DNA of 64,000 nucleotides from Defluviibacillus sp043739385 (GCA_043739385.1 JAYUED010000166.1:22120-86119); one strand, 5' to 3'. Positions 43,493 through 52,674 are shown, counted from the stretch's first letter. Numbers and translations: made by a program. The notes: generated by a model from the letters alone, not told the origin.

Positions 43493-43731
43493 AAGCAACG
43501 GCAAATCCCTAGATTCCCGCTCTTGCAAACCCATCCCATTAGTTTCCTGTCATAATTCTTAGGTTCGCTGTAAGGTCTATAGGACTAGCAGTTCGAATAT
43601 TGGATTGTTGAAGCCCTTATGACCTTGGCGCTTCCCTCAACTCCAAAACCCATCACACTCTTCAACGTTCCGCGCTTTTCCATTCCGCGTTACCTCTGTT
43701 ACCTCACTTGAGCTCCTGTACGGAGTAAAAA

Positions 43732-44994
43732 ATGCACTTAAACGAACTCAAGGCACTGCATGTGTCTGAAGTCCTCAAGCAGGCTGAAGCCCTTGAGATT
43801 GAAAATACGGGCCGTATGCGCAAACAAGAGCTGATGTTTGCCATCATCAAAAAGCGTGCCCGCGCTGGTGAGCAAATTTTTGCCGACGGCGTGCTCGAAA
43901 TTTTGCCTGACGGTTTCGGCTTCTTGCGCAGCCCGGACACCAGCTACACCGCCAGCACCGACGACATCTACATCAGCCCCAGCCAGGTACGCCGCTTCAA
44001 CCTGCACACTGGTGACATGATTGAAGGCGAAGTGCGCACGCCTAAAGACGGTGAGCGTTACTTTGCGCTGACCAAGCTCGATAAAGTCAACGACGGCCTG
44101 CCTGAAGACAACCGTCACAAGGTGATGTTTGAGAACTTGACGCCGCTGTTCCCCAAAGAGCAGTTCCGCCTAGAGCGCGATACCAAGAGCGACGAGAACA
44201 TCACTGGCCGCATCATTGACATCGTGTCACCTATCGGCAAAGGCCAGCGCGCATTGATCGTCGCCCAGCCAAAGTCGGGTAAGACGGTGATGATGCAGCA
44301 CATCGCCCACGCTATCACCGCAAACTATCCTGACGTTCACCTGATGGTGCTGTTGGTAGACGAGCGCCCTGAAGAAGTAACTGAAATGCAGCGCACGGTG
44401 CGCGGTGAAGTTATTGCTTCAACGTTCGATGAACCTGCAGCGCGCCACGTGCACGTGGCTGAAATGGTGATTGAGCGCGCCAAGCGCTTGGTAGAACTGA
44501 AAAAAGACGTGGTGATCTTGCTGGACTCGATCACCCGCCTCGCTCGCGCTTACAACAATGTGGTGCCCTCAAGCGGCAAAGTGCTCTCCGGCGGTGTAGA
44601 CGCGAACGCGTTGCAACGCCCCAAGCGCTTCTTTGGTGCGGCACGCAATGTGGAAGAAGGCGGCTCGCTCACCATCATCGGCACGGCTTTGGTTGATACC
44701 GGCAGCCGCATGGATGAGGTGATTTTTGAAGAATTCAAAGGTACAGGCAACAGCGAGATTCACCTTGAGCGCCGCTTGTACGAAAAGCGCGTTTTCCCTG
44801 CAATCAACTTGAACCGCAGTGGTACCCGCAAGGAAGAGCTCCTGCTGTCGCCCGAAGTGCTGCAAAAGAGCCGTATCCTGCGCCAGTTCATGTACAACAT
44901 GGACGAGATCGAATCGATGGAATTGATGCTGAAAAACATGCGTGCCACGAAAAGCAATGTCGAGTTCTTCGACATGATGCGTCGCGGTGGCTAA
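43732..44994 (+). CDS. rho: Transcription termination factor Rho
   Basis: The 420-residue Rho begins MHLNELKALHVSEVLKQAE. The RNA-binding cold-shock-like domain includes DGFGFLRSPDTSYTASTDDIY. The ATPase Walker A is QPKSGKTVMM, with LVDERPEEVTEM and the Q-loop and R-loop region GSLTIIGTALVDTGSRMDEVI. It ends FFDMMRRGG. ATG 43732 has GGAG 7 nt upstream. About 240 bp precede it after the trxA terminator, a leader long enough for the autogenous control known in other bacteria, though no specific signal is visible. Confidence 0.98.
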   Translation: MHLNELKALHVSEVLKQAEALEIENTGRMRKQELMFAIIKKRARAGEQIFADGVLEILPDGFGFLRSPDTSYTASTDDIYISPSQVRRFNLHTGDMIEGEVRTPKDGERYFALTKLDKVNDGLPEDNRHKVMFENLTPLFPKEQFRLERDTKSDENITGRIIDIVSPIGKGQRALIVAQPKSGKTVMMQHIAHAITANYPDVHLMVLLVDERPEEVTEMQRTVRGEVIASTFDEPAARHVHVAEMVIERAKRLVELKKDVVILLDSITRLARAYNNVVPSSGKVLSGGVDANALQRPKRFFGAARNVEEGGSLTIIGTALVDTGSRMDEVIFEEFKGTGNSEIHLERRLYEKRVFPAINLNRSGTRKEELLLSPEVLQKSRILRQFMYNMDEIESMELMLKNMRATKSNVEFFDMMRRGG

Positions 44995-45090
44995 TTAATC
45001 TACCTTCGTCATATAATCGAAGGCTTTGGCGAAAAGTGCTTGGCAATGGTTGCATAAGTGGCTCTCGCGTTTGAAACTCAAGGAAACCCC

Positions 45091-45372
45091 ATGAAAGCTG
45101 GAATTCACCCCAACTACCGCGAAATTTTGTTTGTTGACTTGTCCAACAACTTTAAGTTTGTGACCCGTTCTTGCGTTAGCACCAAGGAAATGGGCAAAAC
45201 CGAAGACGGCCGCGAGCTGCCTATGTACAAGCTGGACACTTCCAGTGAGTCACACCCCTTCTACACGGGTACACAAAAATCCGTGGACAACATGGGTGGC
45301 CGTGTTGAGCGCTTCCGTAAAGCTTTCGGCAAAACCACCGTGTTGCCTGCTGCGCCTGCTGCTGCAGAATAA
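45091..45372 (+). CDS. rpmE2: Ribosomal protein L31, type B
   Basis: The 93-residue protein begins MKAGIHPNYREILFVDLSNN. It lacks the CxxC zinc pair of type A L31, which makes it the zinc-independent type B paralogue with the longer C-terminus (ESHPFYTGTQKSVDNMGGRVERFRKAF). AAGGAA lies before ATG 45091. In many bacteria the zinc-free form is induced under zinc limitation through Zur; no Zur box is obvious here. A strong terminator follows. Confidence 0.96.
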   Translation: MKAGIHPNYREILFVDLSNNFKFVTRSCVSTKEMGKTEDGRELPMYKLDTSSESHPFYTGTQKSVDNMGGRVERFRKAFGKTTVLPAAPAAAE

Positions 45373-45391
45373 GCAAGGCCTGCACTGGTAC

Positions 45392-45427
45392 AAAAAGGGC
45401 AGCGTGGGCAACCACGCTGCCCTTTTT
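45392..45427 (+). terminator. Rho-independent terminator after rpmE2
   Basis: A perfect 16-bp stem, from AAAAAGGGCAGCGTGG to CCACGCTGCCCTTTTT, with a GCAA loop and five T at the end. It lies 20 nt after the rpmE2 stop. Confidence 0.92.
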
Positions 45428-45461
45428 ATCGTTTAAGTAGGTCGCGATTGACAATCTCCCG

Positions 45462-47216
45462 ATGAATTCCCCCAGTCCTGCTCTGGTTGCCCAGAGTGCC
45501 GTGCGCCGTTTACCGCGTTTGGCACTGTGGTTACTGTGCCTTGCCTTTGTACTACCCGGTTTCGTTGGCCGCGAGCCTTGGCGCAGTGCGGACATCATGG
45601 GGTTTGGCGTGATGTGGGAAATGGCGCAAGGCACCGCCTCATGGTTGAATCCGCAACTGCTAGGCTACCCCACACCCATAGACGCACTGCTGTCGTATTG
45701 GTTGGGTGCATGGGCCATACAACTCAGCTCATCTTGGTTGCTGCCTGATATAGCAGTGCGAATTCCCTACATTCTCTTGTTGGGTACTGTGCTGATGGCT
45801 ACTTGGAATGCCGTCTATGGCTTGGCCCGCACGCCGAAGGCCCAGCCCGTCCTGTTTGCGTTTGGTGGCGAAGCGAGTCCAACGGACTATGCCCGTGCTA
45901 TGGCGGATGGCGGTTTACTGGCCTTGCTTGCTTGCTTGGGCTTAGCACTGCTGGCCCACGAAACCTCAAGCGCATTGGCGCAACTGGCCTTCGTTGCACT
46001 TAGCTTTTTTGCCGTAGTGCATTTATTGCGTGGTAAGAATTTTGGCGGTATTGCTTTGCTGGTAGGTTTAGTTGGTTTGGCGCTTTCAGGCGCACCAACG
46101 GTGGCGACGCTATTGGGTTTGGGCAGTACTGTCATCATTGGCTTTAGCCCCGCGATACCTCGTGGCAAGAGCACAAAGCTTGATTCCGGTCATTCAAGTG
46201 CAACGCCGTCAAGAGCCGCTCTGTTAACCACATTTTCTTTGCCTAATGCGGGTATCGCTGCGCTCATCGCGCTGTGTACTGCTGGCGCAGTGAGTTTGGC
46301 GTGCAGCCTGGATTTATGGCAATGGCGACTTGAAGCACCACGGGGTGACTACCAAAGTGCCAAAGGCTTGGCGCGCTTGCTGCTTTGGTTTGGCTGGCCT
46401 GCTACGCCACTGGCTGCATGGACGCTATGGCGCTGGCGTAAGCTATGGCGCAGTCCTCACCTGGCTTTACCGCTATGGTTTTTAATGGTTGCTTTGGGTA
46501 CCACGCTGTGTACGCCGTCGGCAGACCGTTCGCTGTTGCTGGGCTTGCCTGCATTGGCTGCACTGGCTGCATTTGCCTTGCCCACGCTCAGCCGTACTGT
46601 GACGGCGCTGATTGACTGGTTCACGTTGCTGTTTTTCTCAGGCTGGGCGATCATTGTCTGGGTGGTCTGGATCGCTATGCAGACAGGCTTCCCAACCCAA
46701 CCTGCCGCCAACGTGGCACGACTGGCGCCAGGTTTTGTACCTACGTTTTCGCCCTTGGCGTTCACGGTTGCGCTTGCAGCCACTCTGGCCTGGATCGCCT
46801 TGGTACGCTGGCGTGTAGGGCGGCACCGTGCTGCCATCTGGAAAAGCCTCGTACTGCCAGCATGTGGCGCAACTTTAGGCTGGGTGTTGGTGATGACCCT
46901 ATTACTGGGGCCTTTGAATTTCTCACTCAGCAATACCCGCTTGGTCGAGCAGCTGACCGCTATCACCGACGCGGTACCCGGTTGTGTCGAATCCCATGGT
47001 CTTAGCGCAGGATTGGTCATAGGCTTGCGTTACCACGGCCAAGTACAAGTTGAAGACCAAGACAGTGGCTGCCCTTGGTTACTTTCCAACGAGAACCCTG
47101 CCGACCTTAGCCCCGGTGTAAATACGCTACGCTGGGTGCAGCAAGGCCCCATACTTTCTGGTCCACGCGGCGGTGAAGCGGTGCAAGCTTATCGGCGCTT
47201 GATTGCAGCACCTTGA
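45462..47216 (+). CDS. Polytopic membrane protein, GT-C glycosyltransferase-like
   Basis: The 584-residue protein has roughly 11-13 hydrophobic segments. Just after the first helix it has GREPWRSADIMGFGVMWEMAQ, then WLNPQLLGYPTPIDALLSYW. This resembles the first periplasmic loop of ArnT/PMT-type GT-C enzymes (G-R-x-P-W-x-x-D-E, then W-x-x-P-x-L-x-G-x-P), but the usual Asp-Glu pair is a single Asp here. The last 90 residues form an extracytoplasmic domain after the final helices. Donor and acceptor are unknown, and the glycosyltransferase reading is tentative. It begins 34 bp after the rpmE2 terminator and overlaps the upstream extension of the GNAT frame. Confidence 0.6.
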   Translation: MNSPSPALVAQSAVRRLPRLALWLLCLAFVLPGFVGREPWRSADIMGFGVMWEMAQGTASWLNPQLLGYPTPIDALLSYWLGAWAIQLSSSWLLPDIAVRIPYILLLGTVLMATWNAVYGLARTPKAQPVLFAFGGEASPTDYARAMADGGLLALLACLGLALLAHETSSALAQLAFVALSFFAVVHLLRGKNFGGIALLVGLVGLALSGAPTVATLLGLGSTVIIGFSPAIPRGKSTKLDSGHSSATPSRAALLTTFSLPNAGIAALIALCTAGAVSLACSLDLWQWRLEAPRGDYQSAKGLARLLLWFGWPATPLAAWTLWRWRKLWRSPHLALPLWFLMVALGTTLCTPSADRSLLLGLPALAALAAFALPTLSRTVTALIDWFTLLFFSGWAIIVWVVWIAMQTGFPTQPAANVARLAPGFVPTFSPLAFTVALAATLAWIALVRWRVGRHRAAIWKSLVLPACGATLGWVLVMTLLLGPLNFSLSNTRLVEQLTAITDAVPGCVESHGLSAGLVIGLRYHGQVQVEDQDSGCPWLLSNENPADLSPGVNTLRWVQQGPILSGPRGGEAVQAYRRLIAAP

Positions 47217-47239
47217 TACATGCCGGGTACCATTGGATC

Positions 47240-47899
47240 ATGTCTGATGTATCTGTTCGCCCAACTTCGCCACGTGATGTAGACGCTTTGCTGCGTTTAC
47301 AGGAGCGTGTTTACCCAACTATCACCCCTTGGCGGCGCGACCAGTTGGCGCACCAGTTAACGACCTTCCCGGAGGGGCAGTTGGTGGCCGAACTTGGTGG
47401 CCAGATCGTGGGCTGCGCCAGCGCTTTGATCATCATTTGGGACCAATGGTCAGATGAGCACACGTGGAAGGAAATTACAGCTTCAGGCACTTTCCGTACC
47501 CATAATCCCAATGGGTTAACGCTGTACGGTGCTGAGGTTTTTGTCGATCCAGTGCTGCGAGGCAAACATATTGGTCATGCGCTGTATGCAGGGCGGCGTG
47601 CGTTGTGTCAAAAGTTAAATCTGCGCCGTATCATTGCGTGTGGCCGTTTGCCTGGTTACCACCTCTTGGCGAGTGAGATGTCGGTAGAGCTTTACGCTAA
47701 AAAAGTCCTATGGGGTGACCTGACCGATCCCGTTTTGAGCTTTCAGCTGCATGAAGAGTTTCGCTACTGCGGCATCATGCAAGATTACCTCCCTGAAGAT
47801 GACGAATCCTGCGGACAAGCGTCCCTGATCGTCTGGATCAATCCCGAGTACGTCCCTGCAATGCAAACAGCTGCGCAACTGCTAGCCCATCTCAAATGA
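47240..47899 (+). CDS. GNAT-family acetyltransferase domain protein
   Basis: The 219-residue protein starts MSDVSVRPTSPRDVDALLRL and shows the acetyl-CoA-binding GNAT core: EVFVDPVLRGKHIGHALYAGRRALC followed by LRRIIACGRLPGYH. Its C-terminus overlaps the next gene frame (ATGA at 47896), and the next gene is a carbon-nitrogen hydrolase. In many bacteria these two domains form one bifunctional protein, so this looks like the split version working as a pair. ATG 47240 is used; a TTG at 47213 in frame is possible. The acceptor substrate is unknown. Confidence 0.82.
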   Translation: MSDVSVRPTSPRDVDALLRLQERVYPTITPWRRDQLAHQLTTFPEGQLVAELGGQIVGCASALIIIWDQWSDEHTWKEITASGTFRTHNPNGLTLYGAEVFVDPVLRGKHIGHALYAGRRALCQKLNLRRIIACGRLPGYHLLASEMSVELYAKKVLWGDLTDPVLSFQLHEEFRYCGIMQDYLPEDDESCGQASLIVWINPEYVPAMQTAAQLLAHLK

Positions 47900-47922
47900 T
47901 CTTGAGCGATGAAAGGAACATG

Positions 47923-48846
47923 ATGTCAAAAAGCCCGGCCCCAAACCCTTCGCTTAAACCCAACCAAGGCATGGTGCGCATTGCTGCAGTTCAGTATTTG
48001 CTGCGCGCCATCAACGACTGGGATGGGTTTGAGAACCAAGTTCGATTTGTGATGAAAGCTGCTGGAGAATACAAACCGCAGTTTGTAATGTTTCCCGAAA
48101 TTTTCACTACCCAGTTGCTGTCCTTTATGGACACCAGCGACTTGACCAAAGCCGTGCGCAATATGCACGACTTCACCGAGCGCTACGTAGCCCTGTTCAA
48201 GGAGCTGGCCGCCAAATGGGATGTTCACATCATTGGCGGAAGCCACCCCACGATTACCGACGGCAAACTGTTGAACACCGCTTACCTGTTCACGCCTGAA
48301 GGCGGTGTGTTCACGCAAGACAAAATTCACCTGACACGCTGGGAAAAGGAAAAATGGAAGGGGGACCCTGGTCACCACCTGAAAGTTTTCGATACCCCAT
48401 ATGGTCGTATCAGCATTTTGATTTGCTACGACATTGAGTTTCCTGAACTGTCGCGCAAAGTATGCGAGCAGGGTGCAGATATTATTTTTGTGCCCTCCTG
48501 CACCGATGACCGCCAGGGTTTCTGGCGCGTGCGCTACTGCTGTCATGCCAGAGCCATTGAAAACCAAGTCTATGTGGCGGTAACCGGTACGGTAGGCAAC
48601 ATCGCTGTCGAAGGCTTAGGAATGCATTTCGGACAAGCAGCCATCATCACGCCCTCCGACTTCCCGTTTGCCCGTGACGGTATCGCAGCCGAAGGGGTTC
48701 CCAACATGGAGCAAATCGTCATCGCCGATGTGGACTTGGCCAAGCTGGTCAACAACCGGGTTAATGGCACAACCATTCCGTTGTACGACAAACGGGTGGA
48801 TGTTTATGACAATGATGTTGAAATCATAGCGACGGTAGTTGGATGA
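47923..48846 (+). CDS. Carbon-nitrogen hydrolase (nitrilase superfamily)
   Basis: The catalytic triad is visible: Glu in FVMFPEIFTTQ, Lys in QDKIHLTRWEKEKW and Cys in SILICYDIEFPELSRK. These proteins hydrolyse amides or nitriles in the cytoplasm; the substrate is unknown. ATG 47923 lies 6 nt after AAGGA and gives 307 residues. ATG 47896 in frame overlaps the GNAT stop and cannot be excluded. The tight link to the GNAT gene mirrors fused GNAT-hydrolase proteins. It converges on phoR. Confidence 0.85.
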   Translation: MSKSPAPNPSLKPNQGMVRIAAVQYLLRAINDWDGFENQVRFVMKAAGEYKPQFVMFPEIFTTQLLSFMDTSDLTKAVRNMHDFTERYVALFKELAAKWDVHIIGGSHPTITDGKLLNTAYLFTPEGGVFTQDKIHLTRWEKEKWKGDPGHHLKVFDTPYGRISILICYDIEFPELSRKVCEQGADIIFVPSCTDDRQGFWRVRYCCHARAIENQVYVAVTGTVGNIAVEGLGMHFGQAAIITPSDFPFARDGIAAEGVPNMEQIVIADVDLAKLVNNRVNGTTIPLYDKRVDVYDNDVEIIATVVG

Positions 48847-48853
48847 TTTTTTT

Positions 48854-48868
48854 GGGGCAAGGTGCCCC
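48854..48868. terminator. Short GC hairpin between convergent genes
   Basis: GGGGCA and TGCCCC flank a 3-nt loop, between the hydrolase stop and the phoR stop. Seven T precede it on the plus strand, so it has A rather than T downstream when read from phoR. It is a weak terminator candidate. Confidence 0.4.
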
Positions 48869-48870
48869 GT

Positions 48871-50202
48871 TTAGCGCACCCGCGCTACCGGCACCACAAT
48901 CGAAAACTTTGACCCTTGTCCTTGCACGCTGCTGATTTTAAGCTCTGCCCCATGGCGTTGCAGAGCATGCTTAACAATCGCCAGTCCTAGCCCTGTGCCA
49001 CCCGTTTCACGCGAACGGCTGCGATCCACACGGTAAAAACGCTCCGTTAAACGGGGTATATCCTCAGGTGCGATACCCGGGCCAGAGTCTTGTACGCAAA
49101 AAACCAAACTAGCCTCATGGCTACCTTCACTGCCGGTCAAGGTTTGCCAGCTCACGTTAATCGTGCCATCTGGGGGCGTGTAGCGTACGGCATTGCTGAT
49201 CAAATTAGAGAACGCGCTCAACCATTCACTTGGAGAGCCAGCCAGTTCAACCGAGGGGGGGGCAGAAAAACTCAGGTGGTGGGGTTTACCGACTGCGGCC
49301 GTCAGCGTATGCGACAGCGCTCTGCCTTCTTGTTCGCACCGGGCCATCAAATCGGGCAAAGGTGTCCATGCTTGCATGCTGGGCAAGGGGCTACCTTCAA
49401 GGCGAGAAAGTGTGAGCAAATCACTGACCAAGCTTTGCATACGCTGCGATTGCAAAGCCATCATGCTCAGGTAGCGATCGCACTCATTGGCGTCCAGTGG
49501 CAGGTTTTGCAGGGTTTCAATAAAGCCGGACAACACCGTTAGGGGGGTACGGATTTCGTGCGAAACGTTGGCGACAAAATCTCGCCGCATCACTTCAGCC
49601 TGTTCCAGCGCGGTGATGTCGCGAGACAGTAGCAGCTTACGGCCTTCTCCGTAGGGGTGCAGTTGTAAAGACAACATCACAGGCCTAGTGAAGGTACTGC
49701 TGCGGCCTTCTATCATCACCTCGTGACCGTAGTTTTCTGCTGCATAGTAGGCAGCGAACACAGGGCTTCGCACGAGATAGCCAATGAGCTGCTCGCGGTC
49801 ACGTTCCGCATGAAAACCAAGGTGATCCGCCGCAGTCTGGTTACACCACTCAATACGCCCCTCTTCGTCGAGCAGCACCACCCCGTTTGGGGATGCCTGT
49901 ATCGCCGCTAAAAAATCTTGCAGACGATCGATGCTGAGGCGATTTTGTTGATTCAGGTTACGCACTATCCGCCGGGTACGGTCAGCCACCTCACCCCACA
50001 GGCCGCGCCGCATCGGGGAGTCCCGGCATTCGCCTTTACGCAGCCAGGCCAGTAAACGAGCACCGCGGAAAGCATCAAATAAAAACCAAAGAAAACCCGC
50101 TAGCATCACGCCGATTAAAGCGCCAAGTTCGCGTGCAGCTTGCCAACCAGCGACACCCGCCAAAGCCTGCAAAAGCAGGTAAACCACAGTGCGACCTAGC
50201 AT
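48871..50202 (-). CDS. phoR: Phosphate regulon sensor histidine kinase
   Basis: PhoR phosphorylates PhoB when phosphate is scarce and is held off by the Pst-PhoU complex. The 443-residue protein has two N-terminal membrane segments, a PAS domain (GVVLLDEEGRIEWCNQTAADHLG), the HisKA motif FVANVSHEIRTPLTVLSGF with the phospho-accepting His, the N box NLISNAVRYTP, and G boxes DSGPGIAPED and GGTGLGLAIVKH. ATG 50202 has GGAG 7 nt upstream; a TTG at 50214 opens the frame. It lies 132 bp downstream of phoB. Confidence 0.95.
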   Translation of the reverse strand: MLGRTVVYLLLQALAGVAGWQAARELGALIGVMLAGFLWFLFDAFRGARLLAWLRKGECRDSPMRRGLWGEVADRTRRIVRNLNQQNRLSIDRLQDFLAAIQASPNGVVLLDEEGRIEWCNQTAADHLGFHAERDREQLIGYLVRSPVFAAYYAAENYGHEVMIEGRSSTFTRPVMLSLQLHPYGEGRKLLLSRDITALEQAEVMRRDFVANVSHEIRTPLTVLSGFIETLQNLPLDANECDRYLSMMALQSQRMQSLVSDLLTLSRLEGSPLPSMQAWTPLPDLMARCEQEGRALSHTLTAAVGKPHHLSFSAPPSVELAGSPSEWLSAFSNLISNAVRYTPPDGTINVSWQTLTGSEGSHEASLVFCVQDSGPGIAPEDIPRLTERFYRVDRSRSRETGGTGLGLAIVKHALQRHGAELKISSVQGQGSKFSIVVPVARVR

Positions 50203-50225
50203 GCCGATCTCCAAAAAGCATCTTT

Positions 50226-50257
50226 TGGATTGTGTGGATTCTTTGGATGATTTGGAT
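50226..50257. repeat. Four TGGAT units at exact 9-nt spacing
   Basis: TGGAT begins at 50226, 50235, 50244 and 50253, each followed by a variable tetranucleotide. It lies between phoB and phoR, just outside both coding sequences. It may be a degenerate tandem repeat or a binding array. Confidence 0.5.
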
Positions 50258-50334
50258 CAATTAGGCTTCTTGTTCCATCCCGGTGGTATTTTTTAGCTAT
50301 ATAAATAGGCGTAAATTTCAAACCCATCGACCGT

Positions 50335-51090
50335 TCAAGCCTGCACGATAGCGGCAGATGCGGCCATGAAAGAAGTCGCAATGGGAGCCACGGGCGCAAC
50401 CACCGGTTGCGCCGTCAGCCGATACCCGGCGCCGCGAACGGTTTCCACCATGGTGCCTGCACCGCCCAACGCTTCTCGCAGCCGTTTGATATGGACATCC
50501 ACCGTGCGCTCTTCAATAAACACATGGTCGCCCCACACTTTGTCCAGCAACTGGCCGCGACTGTGTACCCGCTCGGCGTGCTTCATCAAATAATGCAACA
50601 GTTTGAATTCGGTAGGGCCGATTTTGAGTTGCTGACCTTGGAAGGCAACACGATAGCTAGCAGCGTCCAGCACCAACTCGGCAATCGTCACGCTGTCACT
50701 CACTTGCTCGGGCGAGCGACGGCGCAGTACGGAGCGGATGCGGGCCATCAGCTCTTGGGTAGAAAAAGGTTTGGTGATGTAGTCGTCAGCCCCTGCATCG
50801 AGACCGGTCACTTTGTCTGGCTCGTCGCCTCTGGCCGTCAACATCAAGATGGGAATAGCCTTGGTACGAGGATCAGCCCGCCATTTGCGCGCGAGCGTAA
50901 CGCCACTTTGACCAGGGAGCATCCAGTCGAGCAAGATCACATCGGGTAGCACGGCGTCCAGTTCACGCTGTGCCGCGACACCCTCCTCCGCCCACGTGGG
51001 TTGAAAGCCGTTATGGCGCAGGTTGACAGCGATCAGCTCGGCAATAGCGGGCTCGTCTTCCACAATCAGGACGCGAGGGAGGTGTTTCAT
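50335..51090 (-). CDS. phoB: Phosphate regulon response regulator
   Basis: PhoB activates phosphate-starvation genes by binding Pho boxes. The receiver domain begins RVLIVEDEPAIAELIAVNL; the phosphorylated Asp is in DVILLDWMLPGQSG and the conserved Lys in YITKPFSTQEL. The C-terminal winged helix includes GPTEFKLLHYLMKH and RTVDVHIKRLREAL. The 251 residues exceed E. coli PhoB (229) because of an Ala/Val-rich tail after GYRLTAQP. Its likely targets here are the three Pho boxes at 55753, 55798 and 61849. Confidence 0.96.
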   Translation of the reverse strand: MKHLPRVLIVEDEPAIAELIAVNLRHNGFQPTWAEEGVAAQRELDAVLPDVILLDWMLPGQSGVTLARKWRADPRTKAIPILMLTARGDEPDKVTGLDAGADDYITKPFSTQELMARIRSVLRRRSPEQVSDSVTIAELVLDAASYRVAFQGQQLKIGPTEFKLLHYLMKHAERVHSRGQLLDKVWGDHVFIEERTVDVHIKRLREALGGAGTMVETVRGAGYRLTAQPVVAPVAPIATSFMAASAAIVQA

Positions 51091-51095
51091 TTTTC

Positions 51096-51800
51096 TTAAG
51101 ATTGAATAGCGGTTTCGATGTTTTCCATCGACGTGTGGCGCACATCGGTGCCTTTAACGATGTAAATAATCAGCTCCGCAATGTTTTTCGCATGGTCACC
51201 GATACGTTCGATCGCTTTGGCTAGGAACAGCAAATCCAGACTGGGCGAAATGGTACGGGGGTCTTCCATCATGTAAGTGACGAGTTTGCGCATAAAGCCG
51301 TCAAATTCCTGATCGATCAAATCGTCTTCTTTGAGGATGGCGACGGCCACATTCAGGTCCAGACGTGCAAACCCGTCTAGCGCTTTACGCAGCAGGCCAG
51401 ATGCAAGTTGTGAGGCGACCCGCAAATCGGACGAAGGCAGACCACGTCCGGCACCGCTTTCAATAATGGACTTAACCATGCGGGCAATTTTGGTAGCCTC
51501 GTCGCCCGCACGCTCTAGATTGGCGGTGGCCTTGGAGATGGCCATCAGCAAGCGCAAATCTCTGGCAGTGGGCTGGCGACGACCAATGATGTTGGACAAA
51601 TCGCGGTCAATTTCGATTTCCATGGCATTAACGCGCTGCTCAATGTCCAGCACTTGCGACACAGTTTCCAGGCTCAGATTGGACAGCGCGTAAATCGCCT
51701 GGCCAATCTGAGACTCAACTAGCCCTCCCATCGCCATTACGCGAGAGGAAACGCCGTTAAGCTCAGTATCGAACTGGGTAGAGAGGTGTTTATCAGGCAT
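51096..51800 (-). CDS. phoU: Phosphate signalling protein PhoU
   Basis: PhoU couples the Pst transporter to PhoR and keeps the regulon off when phosphate is plentiful. The 234-residue protein is all-helical with two PhoU repeats, marked by VNAMEIEIDRDLSNIIGRRQP and LARIADHAKNIAELI-like IERIGDHAKNIAELIIYI, which hold metal-binding Asp/Glu residues. ATG 51800 has AAGGAG 8 nt upstream; the frame extends to 51908 into pstB but without support. It sits 25 bp after pstB and 5 bp before phoB. Confidence 0.96.
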   Translation of the reverse strand: MPDKHLSTQFDTELNGVSSRVMAMGGLVESQIGQAIYALSNLSLETVSQVLDIEQRVNAMEIEIDRDLSNIIGRRQPTARDLRLLMAISKATANLERAGDEATKIARMVKSIIESGAGRGLPSSDLRVASQLASGLLRKALDGFARLDLNVAVAILKEDDLIDQEFDGFMRKLVTYMMEDPRTISPSLDLLFLAKAIERIGDHAKNIAELIIYIVKGTDVRHTSMENIETAIQS

Positions 51801-51825
51801 GTCAATCTCCTTAGGCGTGAGGGGC

Positions 51826-52620
51826 TTAGCCGAAACGGCCTGTGATGTAGTCTTCGGTCTCTTTGCGTGTGGGCTTGAAGAACATCTGCTCTGTGGTGCC
51901 GAACTCAATCAGGTCACCCAAGTACATGTAGGCGGTGTAATCGCTGCAACGCGCTGCTTGCTGCATGTTGTGGGTCACGATGACAACGGTGTATTCGTTC
52001 TTCAACTCGGCAATCAGCTCTTCGATTTTGGCGGTAGAAATCGGGTCTAGCGCTGAGCAAGGCTCGTCGAGCAGCAGCACTTCAGGCTTGATTGCAATGC
52101 CACGGGCAATGCAAAGGCGCTGCTGCTGTCCGCCCGAGAGACCTGAGCCCGTTTGGCTTAGTTTATCCTTCACTTCCGTCCACAGCGCAGCTTTGCGTAA
52201 AGCCCATTCCACGCGTTCGTCCATATCGGCAGCATTGAGATTTTCGAAAAGCTTGACGCCAAACGCTACGTTGTCGTAAATCGACATGGGAAACGGTGTT
52301 GGTTTCTGGAACACCATACCGACTTTGGCGCGGATCAGTGCTACGTCTTGCTTGGAGGTCAGCAAGTTCTCACCGTCCAACTCGATCGAGCCCTCAGCGC
52401 GTTGCTCAGGGTACAACTCGAACATGCGATTGAATGTGCGCAGCAGTGTCGACTTGCCACAACCTGACGGACCAATAAAGGCGGTCACTTTTTTCTCTGG
52501 AATTTCCAAGTTAATGCCTTTGAGGGCATGGAACTTACCGTAATAGAAGTTCAGGTTCTTGACCGAAATTTTAGAATTATTTAAGGCCTGTGTCTTCGCG
52601 GGGGCAGTCATGGTGTTCAT
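51826..52620 (-). CDS. pstB: Phosphate ABC transporter ATPase
   Basis: PstB energises high-affinity phosphate uptake. The 264-residue protein begins near ISVKNLNFYYGKFHALKGINLEI and has Walker A IGPSGCGKSTLLR, the PstB-specific YNPEQR-like FELYPEQRAEG, the signature LSGGQQQRLCIARGIA, Walker B LLLDEPCSALDP and the His switch VTHNMQQAARCSDY. ATG 52620 is used; ATG 52611 is also possible and neither has a clear ribosome binding site. It is in the pst operon between pstA and phoU. Confidence 0.96.
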   Translation of the reverse strand: MNTMTAPAKTQALNNSKISVKNLNFYYGKFHALKGINLEIPEKKVTAFIGPSGCGKSTLLRTFNRMFELYPEQRAEGSIELDGENLLTSKQDVALIRAKVGMVFQKPTPFPMSIYDNVAFGVKLFENLNAADMDERVEWALRKAALWTEVKDKLSQTGSGLSGGQQQRLCIARGIAIKPEVLLLDEPCSALDPISTAKIEELIAELKNEYTVVIVTHNMQQAARCSDYTAYMYLGDLIEFGTTEQMFFKPTRKETEDYITGRFG

Positions 52621-52674
52621 GGCGGATATTGGTAATCTTGGCAATCTTGGATGTGATTTTTTATTTCACAAGGC

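Noticed and set aside
45012..45017. TATAAT before rpmE2 as a promoter
   Set aside because: No -35 at suitable spacing, and it lies in the loop of a small hairpin; too weak to annotate.
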